Assembly (NCBI GenBank): GCA_034669505.1
Contig: JAXDNJ010000061.1
Location: forward strand, 1-17,797
Reading direction: 5' to 3'
Length of the DNA stretch: 17,797 nucleotides
Source: JAFASC01 sp034669505
GTDB lineage: Bacteria > Pseudomonadota > Alphaproteobacteria > Rhizobiales > Beijerinckiaceae
Both the position numbers and the translations under genes were made by a program. The notes beneath the pieces were generated by a model. It did no database searches and was not told where the DNA came from. It saw nothing but the letters and a program-made list of their open reading frames with translations. Below are positions 6,987-13,716 of this stretch, piece by piece. How positions within the stretch are numbered: position 1 is the first letter of the stretch; each line of letters starts with the position of its first letter.

Positions 6987-7517
6987 TTAGCGGCGGGCGT
7001 AAGTGAGGAAGCGGACGTTCGCCTCGTCGTTTGCCGCACGCGGCGGCGCCTCGCAAGCGATCTCGAGCCATTGCGCCGGATCGAGCGGCGGAAACTTGAC
7101 GTCGCCGTCCGGTGCGAGATCGACCTCAGTCAGGTGGATGACGTCGGCGCGATCCATGAGCGCGGCGAAAATGTCGGAGCCGCCGACGATCATGATCGTG
7201 TCGGCGCCCATGCGCTCCGCCTGCTTTTCCGCGAGTTGCAGTCCCTGTTCAACCGAGTGCGCGACGTGCGCCCCTTCGACAGAAAAATTCGGATCGCGCG
7301 TGACCACGATGGTCTCACGCCCCGGCAGCGCCCGGCCAATCGAATCCCAGGTGCGCCGCCCCATGACGATCGGCTTGCCGATCGTGAGTGACCTGAAGTG
7401 CTTCAAGTCGGTCGGCAGCCGCCACGGCATCCCACCGTTGCGGCCGATAACGCCATTCTTCGCGGCCGCAACGACGAAGGCGAGGTTTACAGGGCGGCCT
7501 TTAGTCGTGCCAGTCAC
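6987..7517 (-). CDS. folA: Dihydrofolate reductase
   Basis: Reduces dihydrofolate to tetrahydrofolate with NADPH, restoring the cofactor that thymidylate synthase oxidises. The 176-residue product shows the DHFR core: AKNGVIGRNGGMPWRLPTDL with acidic residue Asp37 in the folate site, the NADPH-binding IVMGRRTWDSIG block, and IMIVGGSDIF. The start is GTG at 7517, overlapping the thyA stop by 4 nt (GTGA); about ten residues precede the conserved beta strand VNLAFVVAA. The upstream thyA and downstream GlcG-like gene are co-oriented and closely packed, so the three probably form one transcript, with enzymes of the same folate cycle made together. Confidence 0.96.
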   Translation of the reverse strand: MTGTTKGRPVNLAFVVAAAKNGVIGRNGGMPWRLPTDLKHFRSLTIGKPIVMGRRTWDSIGRALPGRETIVVTRDPNFSVEGAHVAHSVEQGLQLAEKQAERMGADTIMIVGGSDIFAALMDRADVIHLTEVDLAPDGDVKFPPLDPAQWLEIACEAPPRAANDEANVRFLTYARR

Positions 7518-8320
7518 ACCGCAACCGCCGCCTTGATCGCCGGATCGGGCGCGTAGCCCTCGATCGCAATATCTTCGTAGCGGAAATCGAACAGGTTCTT
7601 CACCGCCGGATTGAGTTTCAACCGCGGCAGTGGCTTTGGGCTGCGCGAGAGCTGCAGGCGCGCCTGTTCGAGGTGGTTCAAATAGAGATGCGCATCGCCA
7701 AAGGTGTGGACGAAATCGCCGGGCACACAGCCCGTCACCTGCGCGACCATGTGGGTTAGTAGCGCATAACTCGCGATATTGAACGGCACGCCCAAGAACA
7801 CATCGGCCGAGCGCTGGTAGAGCTGGCAGGAGAGCCGACGCTGGCCTTCCACCTCAGCAACGTGAAACTGAAAAAGACAGTGGCAGGGCGCGAGCGCCAT
7901 CTTGTCGAGATCGGCCGGATTCCATGCCGTAATGACAAGCCGGCGCGAGAACGGATTCTTGGCGATGTCGTCCATAAGCCAGGCGATCTGATCGATCGTG
8001 CCGCCGTCCGGTTTCGGCCATGAGCGCCATTGCCGGCCGTAAACCGGGCCGAGCTCGCCTTCCTCGTCTGCCCACTCATCCCAGATCGAGACGCCGTTCT
8101 CGTTGAGATAGGCGACGTTGGTGTCGCCCTTCAGGAACCACAGGAGCTCGTGGATGACCGATTTCAGGTGCAGTTTCTTGGTCGTGACGAGCGGAAATCC
8201 TTCGGCCAGATCGAAGCGCATCTGATAGCCGAAAATCGATTTCGTGCCCGTGCCGGTGCGGTCGGGCTTTTCGACGCCCTCATGCAGGACGCGGGAGAGG
8301 AGTTCGTGGTATTGCTTCAT
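7514..8320 (-). CDS. thyA: Thymidylate synthase
   Basis: Methylates dUMP to dTMP using methylenetetrahydrofolate and releases dihydrofolate, the substrate of the next gene's product. From the ATG at 8320 the protein has 268 residues. The nucleophile in LAPCHCLFQF falls at Cys146, the same number as in Escherichia coli, which supports this start; the opening MKQYHELL also matches. A GTG at 8347 would add nine residues and has GAGGA about 10 nt upstream, so a longer form is possible. Other signatures are DRTGTGT, WDEWADE, LGPVYGRQWR and LSCQLYQRSADVFLGVPFNIASYA, the last broken only by normal substitutions. The gene ends in a 4-nt overlap with folA. Confidence 0.97.
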   Translation of the reverse strand: MKQYHELLSRVLHEGVEKPDRTGTGTKSIFGYQMRFDLAEGFPLVTTKKLHLKSVIHELLWFLKGDTNVAYLNENGVSIWDEWADEEGELGPVYGRQWRSWPKPDGGTIDQIAWLMDDIAKNPFSRRLVITAWNPADLDKMALAPCHCLFQFHVAEVEGQRRLSCQLYQRSADVFLGVPFNIASYALLTHMVAQVTGCVPGDFVHTFGDAHLYLNHLEQARLQLSRSPKPLPRLKLNPAVKNLFDFRYEDIAIEGYAPDPAIKAAVAV

Positions 8321-8424
8321 GGCCAGATGTAAGCTTTCGTCAGGCACTTTAACCGCTTCCTCGATGCGCGTCCCGGGCCGAAGCGGCGCGGATTTGAGCT
8401 TTCCACTGTGGGCTTCCGCGTTTC

Positions 8425-8619
8425 ATGGCAAACAAGCCGCCGATCCCGCCATCGCCTCCCGCTCCCGACCAAAGGGAGAGCTTTCGCCATGGCCGGCTCG
8501 CCACGGCGCTGCGCGAAAATCTCGCCCGCCGGAAAGCTCAGGCCCGCGCGCGTAAATCGCAGGCCGAGGTGTCGTGTCCACCCGGCAACAGGTCCGAGAC
8601 AAATGAGAACGGGAGCTGA
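8425..8619 (+). CDS. Small basic hypothetical protein upstream of murA
   Basis: A 64-residue reading frame with a proline-rich N-terminus (about 5-14) and a basic helix-like segment LATALRENLARRKAQARARK near residues 25-44. Small proteins with the same LRxNLxRRKAQxR segment occur upstream of murA in other Hyphomicrobiales, as I recall them, which is the main reason to call it a gene. No clear ribosome binding site precedes the ATG, and the polar C-terminal 20 residues look poorly conserved. It is divergent from thyA and lies 76 nt before murA. The function is unknown; the arginine-rich helix might bind nucleic acid, but that is speculation. Confidence 0.6.
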   Translation: MANKPPIPPSPPAPDQRESFRHGRLATALRENLARRKAQARARKSQAEVSCPPGNRSETNENGS

Positions 8620-8695
8620 CCCGGCCCTGAATGCGCCGTAAACGGCGCCCGACGTTAAGTCCGTACTTTGGCTTCAGCGTTCTTCGCGGGGATTC

Positions 8696-9988
8696 ATGGA
8701 TCGCATTCGCATTGTCGGCGGTAACAGGCTCCACGGCACGATCCCGATTTCGGGTGCCAAGAACGCCGCCCTTCCGCTGATGATCGCCTCGCTGCTCACC
8801 CGCGAGCGCCTGACGCTCAAAAACGTGCCACGCCTTGCCGACGTGAACCTGCTCGTGCGCATTCTCGGCAACCACGGCGTCGATTATGCCGTCGACGGCA
8901 AGCGCAATGGCGGCGCGCCGGACGCGCAGACGGTGCATCTCACCGCCGGTGACATCGTCGACACGCTCGCGCCCTACGACCTCGTCTCGCGCATGCGGGC
9001 GAGCTTCTGGGTGGTCGCGCCGCTCGTCGCCCGAATCGGCGAGGCGAAAGTCTCGCTGCCGGGCGGCTGCGCCATCGGCACGCGGCCGGTCGACCTGCTC
9101 CTGATGGCCCTCGAGAAGCTCGGTGCCAGCGTGGAGATCGAGGCGGGCTACGTCATCGCCAAAGCGCCCAAGGGCCTGCGCGGCGCCGAAATCACCTTCC
9201 CGAAGGTTACAGTCGGCGGTACGCACACCGCGCTCATGGGCGCCGCGCTCGCGCACGGCCACACCGTGATCCACAACGCCGCGCGCGAGCCGGAAGTGGT
9301 CGACCTCGCCGACTGCCTGATCAAGATGGGCGCGCGCATCAAAGGGGCGGGCCACTCAACGATCGAGGTGGAGGGCGTCGCCAACCTCTCAGGCGCCTAC
9401 CACACGGTCCTGCCCGACCGCATCGAGACCGGCACTTATGCGATGGCCGTGGCCATGAGTGGCGGCGACGTGCTGCTCGAGGGCGCCCGGCCGGAACTCC
9501 TGCAATCGGCGCTCGACCGCATCGAGGCGGCGGGCGTGAGCGTCGATGCGACCAACGAAGGCATTCGCGTGCGGCGCAACGGCTCGGGAATCGCCGCAGT
9601 GGACATGACGACCGCGCCGTTCCCGGGCTTCCCGACCGATCTGCAGGCGCAGTTCATGGCGCTGATGACGCGGGCCAAGGGCACCTCGCGCATCACCGAG
9701 ACGATTTTCGAGAATCGCTTCATGCACGTGCAGGAGCTGGCGCGCCTTGGCGCCCACATCCGGCTCGACGGCGATCAGGCGATCGTCGAAGGCGTCGAGC
9801 GGCTGGAAGGCGCCCCGGTCATGGCCACGGACCTGCGCGCCTCTGTCTCTCTCGTCATCGCCGCCCTCGCCGCCGAGGGCGAGACGATCGTCAACCGCGT
9901 CTACCATCTCGACCGCGGCTTCGAGCGGCTGGAACACAAGCTCTCCGCCTGCGGCGCCGAGATCGAGCGGCTCTCCTCGCCTGGGTGA
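8696..9988 (+). CDS. murA: UDP-N-acetylglucosamine 1-carboxyvinyltransferase
   Basis: First committed enzyme of peptidoglycan synthesis: transfers enolpyruvate from phosphoenolpyruvate to UDP-GlcNAc in the cytoplasm. The 430-residue length is standard. Lys22-Asn23 lie in the conserved ISGAKNAALPL segment. The loop nucleophile, the target of fosfomycin, is Cys125 in LPGGCAIGTRPVDLLL; it is cysteine, not the resistant aspartate form. The C-terminal signature FPTDLQAQFMALM and the ending RGFERLEHKL also match. GGGG just upstream of the ATG acts as the ribosome binding site. A short perfect hairpin (GCGCCG-TAAA-CGGCGC, 8633-8648) lies in the 76-nt gap before it, without a T-run. DUF2948 and hisD follow on the same strand. 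Confidence 0.98.
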   Translation: MDRIRIVGGNRLHGTIPISGAKNAALPLMIASLLTRERLTLKNVPRLADVNLLVRILGNHGVDYAVDGKRNGGAPDAQTVHLTAGDIVDTLAPYDLVSRMRASFWVVAPLVARIGEAKVSLPGGCAIGTRPVDLLLMALEKLGASVEIEAGYVIAKAPKGLRGAEITFPKVTVGGTHTALMGAALAHGHTVIHNAAREPEVVDLADCLIKMGARIKGAGHSTIEVEGVANLSGAYHTVLPDRIETGTYAMAVAMSGGDVLLEGARPELLQSALDRIEAAGVSVDATNEGIRVRRNGSGIAAVDMTTAPFPGFPTDLQAQFMALMTRAKGTSRITETIFENRFMHVQELARLGAHIRLDGDQAIVEGVERLEGAPVMATDLRASVSLVIAALAAEGETIVNRVYHLDRGFERLEHKLSACGAEIERLSSPG

Positions 9989-10080
9989 GATAGGCGCGCA
10001 GTTTCTAAGAACTGGGAGGCGGCCGGCGGCGTTTCTGCCGCGGGATTGCCGCCCTCCCGGCCGGCAGCTAAGAGCGCCTG

Positions 10081-10566
10081 ATGACCGCCTCCCAGTCCGC
10101 CGCCGCGAAATCCGACCCGCACCTCTTGAAGCTCCTCGTCTTCGACGAGGAGGATCTCGCCGTCGTCTCCGCGAACCTCCAGGATGCCATCGTTCGCGCG
10201 CGTGACATGGCGTACCTGCAACGCGAGCAGCGATTTGCGCTGCTCGCCGCCCGCTTCGACTGGATGGCGGCGGACGAGGGGCGCTGCGAGCGCCTCGAGA
10301 CCGGCATGCATTTCGAGCGCGTGACGAACGTGCGCACGACCGGCTTTCGGCCGGGAAAACCTGAAGACGTACTGAACCTCCTGTCGATTGTCTTTGAGCC
10401 CACAGATGCGCCGTCCGGTGAAGTGGTGCTCACATTCTCCGGCGGAGCCGGCGCGCGCCTTTCCGTCGAATGCCTGGAAGCGCAGATGGCCGACACCGGG
10501 CCGCGGTGGCCTTGCAGCGGCAAGCCTGGGCATCCCCTCGAGGATGCGGCGGGCGAACGCGTGTGA
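10081..10566 (+). CDS. DUF2948 family protein
   Basis: Soluble protein of unknown function, 161 residues. Conserved features I recognise are LLVFDEEDLAVVSANLQDAI near residues 18-37, the DMAYLQREQRFALLAARFDW block, and a beta-rich C-terminal half with VLTFSGGAGARLSVECLEAQ. The last 20 or so residues (PRWPCSGKPGHPLEDA) are proline-rich. No signal peptide, membrane segment or catalytic motif is seen. It sits between murA and hisD, its usual place in alphaproteobacteria as I know them. The 92-nt gap after murA is GC-rich with several imperfect repeats but no clear terminator, so murA readthrough is possible; the ribosome binding site is weak (TAAGAG). Confidence 0.87.
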   Translation: MTASQSAAAKSDPHLLKLLVFDEEDLAVVSANLQDAIVRARDMAYLQREQRFALLAARFDWMAADEGRCERLETGMHFERVTNVRTTGFRPGKPEDVLNLLSIVFEPTDAPSGEVVLTFSGGAGARLSVECLEAQMADTGPRWPCSGKPGHPLEDAAGERV

Positions 10567-10603
10567 ACCGACCGCGCTTGCAAAGAAGCGAAAGAGTCTA
10601 GAC

Positions 10604-11905
10604 ATGCCGCTGCGGCTCGATACCGCGATGCCCGATTTCGCGGAGCGCTTTGCCGAGCTTCTCGCGAAGAAGCGGGAACTTTCCGAAGATGTCGATGCTG
10701 TGGTGCGCGATATCATTGCCGATGTGCGCTCGCGCGGTGACGCGGCGCTCATCGATTATTCGCAGCGGTTCGATCGAATCGATTTGAGAAAGCTTGGGAT
10801 CGCGATTGCGGCTGACGAACTCGGGCGCGCCGAAGCGGAGTGCGACGCGCAAGTTCTCGCCGCACTCGATCTTGCGCATGCGCGCATTCGTGCTTTTCAC
10901 GAAAAGCAGCGGCCGCAGGATTTGCGCTTCACCGACGACATCGGCGTGGAGCTCGGCTGGCGCTGGACGGCGCTCGAATCGGTGGGACTCTATGTTCCCG
11001 GCGGAACGGCGAGCTATCCGTCTTCCGTGCTGATGAACGCCGTGCCGGCGAAAGTCGCCGGCGTCGAACGCGTGGTCATGGTCGTGCCTGCTCCCGACGG
11101 CGTCATCGACCCGCTGGTCCTCGTCGCGGCGAAGCGTGCGGGCGTCGATGAAATCTACCGCATCGGCGGCGCGCAGGCGATCGCCGCGCTAGCTTATGGC
11201 ACCGAGGCCATCAAGCCGGTCGTCAAGATTGTCGGACCTGGCAACACCTATGTCGCGGCGGCCAAACGGCGTGTGTTTGGCACGGTGGGTATAGACATGA
11301 TTGCCGGGCCCTCCGAAGTGCTCGTCCTTGCCGATCGCACCGGCAATCCCGTTTGGATCGCCGCCGACATGCTGGCGCAAGCCGAACACGACGCGGCGGC
11401 GCAAGCGATTCTCATCACGGACGAACCGGCGCTCGCCGATGCGGTCGCAACCGAGATCACGCGCCAGCTGGAGACACTACCGCGTCAGGCCATCGCCGCA
11501 GCGAGCTGGCGCGATTTCGGCGCGATCATCCTCGTGCGACAGCTCGAAGACGCCGTGCGGCTCGTCGATCGGCTCGCGCCGGAGCATCTCGAAATCATGA
11601 CGCGTGATGCCGACGCGCTCGCCTCGCGCATTCGCAATGCCGGGGCGATTTTCATCGGGCCGCATACTCCGGAAGCGATCGGGGATTACGTCGGCGGCTC
11701 AAATCACGTTCTGCCGACGGCGCGCTCCGCTCGCTTCTCCTCGGGACTCGGCGTGCTCGATTTCATGAAGCGGACGTCGATCCTGAAGTGCGATGAAGCG
11801 AGCTTGCGTGCACTTGGGTCCGCGGCCATCGCCCTTGGCCGCGCCGAAAAGCTCGAAGCGCATGCACGCTCCGTCGCCATGCGGCTCGGAGCCAACGCGC
11901 CGTGA
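10604..11905 (+). CDS. hisD: Histidinol dehydrogenase
   Basis: Zinc enzyme that carries out the last two steps of histidine synthesis, oxidising L-histidinol to L-histidine with two NAD+. The product has 433 residues, the usual size. Visible signatures are GLYVPGGTASYPSSVLMNAVPA, VKIVGPGNTYVAAAKR, the zinc and substrate site LAQAEHDAAAQA, APEHLEIM with the catalytic histidine, and GGSNHVLPT. The frame extends upstream to 10388, but that part overlaps DUF2948 and is unlike the family; the ATG at 10604, preceded by AAAGAG, is correct. The gene overlaps the next gene by 4 nt. No other his genes lie in the window, as is common in alphaproteobacteria, where hisD is apart from the main his genes. 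Confidence 0.97.
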   Translation: MPLRLDTAMPDFAERFAELLAKKRELSEDVDAVVRDIIADVRSRGDAALIDYSQRFDRIDLRKLGIAIAADELGRAEAECDAQVLAALDLAHARIRAFHEKQRPQDLRFTDDIGVELGWRWTALESVGLYVPGGTASYPSSVLMNAVPAKVAGVERVVMVVPAPDGVIDPLVLVAAKRAGVDEIYRIGGAQAIAALAYGTEAIKPVVKIVGPGNTYVAAAKRRVFGTVGIDMIAGPSEVLVLADRTGNPVWIAADMLAQAEHDAAAQAILITDEPALADAVATEITRQLETLPRQAIAAASWRDFGAIILVRQLEDAVRLVDRLAPEHLEIMTRDADALASRIRNAGAIFIGPHTPEAIGDYVGGSNHVLPTARSARFSSGLGVLDFMKRTSILKCDEASLRALGSAAIALGRAEKLEAHARSVAMRLGANAP

Positions 11906-12387
11906 GCGCGCCCGACTCGAGCAAGAACCGGCTCGTGTCGGTGACGCTCGATGACGCATCGATCGGCCGCGGCAATGCCGATCAGGAGCACGAGCGCGCC
12001 ATCGCGATCTACGATCTCGTCGAGGAAAATACGTTCGGCGTTCCCGACGAGGATCGCGGGCCCTACGCGCTGACGATCGCATTGCACGACGCGAAACTCG
12101 CGCTCGACATACGCTGCGAGAACGGCGATCCCGTCATGACGCATATACTTTCGCTCAGTCCCTTCCGCCGCTTGCTGAAGGATTATTTTATGATTTGCGA
12201 GAGCTATTACGCGGCGATCCGCACCGCTTCGCCGAGTCAGATCGAAGCGATCGACATGGGCCGGCGCGGGCTGCACAACGAAGGCGCGCAGCTGCTTGCC
12301 GAACGGCTCAAGGGCAAGATCGATTGCGATTTCGACACTGCGCGCCGGCTGTTCACGCTTGTCACCGCTCTGCACTGGAAAGGCTGA
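11902..12387 (+). CDS. UPF0262 family protein
   Basis: Protein of unknown function, 161 residues. The family features are an N-terminal LVSVTLDDASIGRGNADQEH, a central FRRLLKDYFMICESYYAAI and IDMGRRGLHNEGAQLLAERL, and the C-terminal DTARRLFTLVTALHWKG. The GTG start overlaps the hisD stop (GTGA), so the two are translationally coupled. In alphaproteobacteria this gene usually lies directly after hisD, which suggests a linked but unproven role. No signal peptide or membrane segment is present, so it is probably cytoplasmic. Confidence 0.93.
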   Translation: MSAPDSSKNRLVSVTLDDASIGRGNADQEHERAIAIYDLVEENTFGVPDEDRGPYALTIALHDAKLALDIRCENGDPVMTHILSLSPFRRLLKDYFMICESYYAAIRTASPSQIEAIDMGRRGLHNEGAQLLAERLKGKIDCDFDTARRLFTLVTALHWKG

Positions 12388-12393
12388 GCGTGA

Positions 12394-12852
12394 ATGAATG
12401 GGAGCGAGCCGCCGCGTCGTCCGCAATCGGTCCTGTTTGCCTGTTCGATGAACGCGGTCCGCTCGCCGATGGCGGAAGCGGTCGCGCGGCACTTTTTCGG
12501 GCGGGATATCTATTTTGCATCTGCCGGGGTGCGGCAGGGCAAGCCGGATCCGTTCGTCACTGCTGTCATGGAAGAGATCGGCATCGATCTGCAAAAGCAC
12601 AAACCGCACACATTCGAGGACCTCGAAGATTCGACTTACGATCTGATCGTCAGCCTGTCGCCTGAAGCGCATCATCGCGCGCTCGAATTCACCCGCACCG
12701 ATGCCGTAGACGTCGTCTACTGGCCGACGCTCGATCCGACCGCGATCGAGGGCTCGCGCGAGATGAAGCTGGACGCCTACAGAGGGGTGCGCGATGGCTT
12801 GGTGAAGCGCATCCGCGAACTTTTGGGCGTGCGGCCGATGGGCAGCGTGTGA
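12394..12852 (+). CDS. Low-molecular-weight protein-tyrosine-phosphatase-like protein
   Basis: Member of the LMW phosphatase / ArsC-like fold family, 152 residues. The phosphate-binding loop is C17-SMNAV-R23-S24, a clean CX5R(S/T), just after the first strand (SVLFACS). The acidic partner is probably in WPTLDPTAIEG near residues 110-120, consistent with the general-acid Asp-Pro of this family. The conserved ASAGVRQGKPDPF block replaces the usual SAGT segment. The start is only 6 nt after the UPF0262 stop, so it belongs to the hisD transcript. Its substrate is unknown; an arsenate reductase role is less likely because there is no ars context. It ends 15 nt from the convergent sdhB stop, with no terminator visible. 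Confidence 0.9.
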   Translation: MNGSEPPRRPQSVLFACSMNAVRSPMAEAVARHFFGRDIYFASAGVRQGKPDPFVTAVMEEIGIDLQKHKPHTFEDLEDSTYDLIVSLSPEAHHRALEFTRTDAVDVVYWPTLDPTAIEGSREMKLDAYRGVRDGLVKRIRELLGVRPMGSV

Positions 12853-12867
12853 GGTGCGAGATCGCGC

Positions 12868-13644
12868 CTACATCTGCCTTTCGATCAACATGTTCTTGAT
12901 TTCTGAAATCGCCTTCGCTGGGTTCAGTCCCTTCGGGCAGGCCTTGGCGCAGTTCATGATCGTGTGGCAGCGGTAGAGGCGGAACGGGTCTTCGAGGTCG
13001 TCGAGCCGCTCGCCCGTTGCTTCGTCGCGCGAGTCGCGCAGCCAACGATGCGCCTGCAGCAGCGCCGCGGGACCAAGATAGCGTTCGGAATTCCACCAAT
13101 AGCTCGGACATGACGTCGAACAGCAGGCGCAGAGAATGCACTCGTAAAGCCCGTCGAGCTTGCTGCGATCGGCGGGCGTCTGGCGCCATTCATGCTCGGG
13201 CTGCGGCGTGTCGGTCTTGAGCCACGGTTGGATCGAAGCATGCTGCGCATAAAACTGGGTGAGGTCGGGCACGAGGTCTTTCACCACCGGCATGTGCGGC
13301 AGCGGATAGATTTTCACCGCGCCGGAAATCTCGTCCATGCCCTTAGTGCAGGCGAGCGTGTTCGTGCCGTCGATATTCATCGCGCAGGAGCCGCAAATCC
13401 CTTCGCGGCAGGAGCGGCGGAAGGTCAGCGTCGAATCGATCTTCGATTTGATCCAGATGATCGCGTCGAGCACCATCGGCCCGCAATCATCGCGATCGAC
13501 GAAATAGGTGTCAACGTGCGGATTGGCGCCGTCGTCGGGGTTCCAGCGATAGATGCGGAATTCCTGGAGGTTTTTCCCGGCCGGCTTCGGCCAGGTCTTG
13601 CCCGTCGTGATGCGTGAGTTCTTGGGGAGAGCGAATTCAACCAT
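12868..13644 (-). CDS. sdhB: Succinate dehydrogenase iron-sulfur subunit
   Basis: Electron-transfer subunit of complex II, carrying electrons from the flavoprotein SdhA to the membrane quinone site on the cytoplasmic side. The 258-residue product shows all three cluster motifs: [2Fe-2S] with C79, C84, C87 and C99 (CREGICGSC); [4Fe-4S] with C169, C172, C175 and C236; and [3Fe-4S] with C179, C226 and C232. The N-terminus (FALPKNSRITTGKTWPKP) is typical of alphaproteobacterial and mitochondrial SdhB. The gene is preceded on the same strand by hemY, not by sdhA as in the usual sdhCDAB order. The 72-nt gap after hemY has no clear terminator or promoter. All key residues are present, so it should be functional. 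Confidence 0.97.
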   Translation of the reverse strand: MVEFALPKNSRITTGKTWPKPAGKNLQEFRIYRWNPDDGANPHVDTYFVDRDDCGPMVLDAIIWIKSKIDSTLTFRRSCREGICGSCAMNIDGTNTLACTKGMDEISGAVKIYPLPHMPVVKDLVPDLTQFYAQHASIQPWLKTDTPQPEHEWRQTPADRSKLDGLYECILCACCSTSCPSYWWNSERYLGPAALLQAHRWLRDSRDEATGERLDDLEDPFRLYRCHTIMNCAKACPKGLNPAKAISEIKNMLIERQM

Positions 13645-13716
13645 GATCCGTCCGCGTCAGCATTCTGTACATGACATAGCGGCCTCCAGCGCGACTTGCA
13701 CCGGCTTTCCGCGCGG

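Noticed and set aside
8423..9355. A 310-codon minus-strand frame opposite murA
   Set aside because: It is antisense to a clear murA with all catalytic residues, and its translation is typical His/Arg/Asp-rich antisense shadow.
9989..10080. Dense GC-rich repeats between murA and DUF2948 as a terminator
   Set aside because: Several imperfect pairings are possible but none is followed by a T-run; I could not choose one structure.
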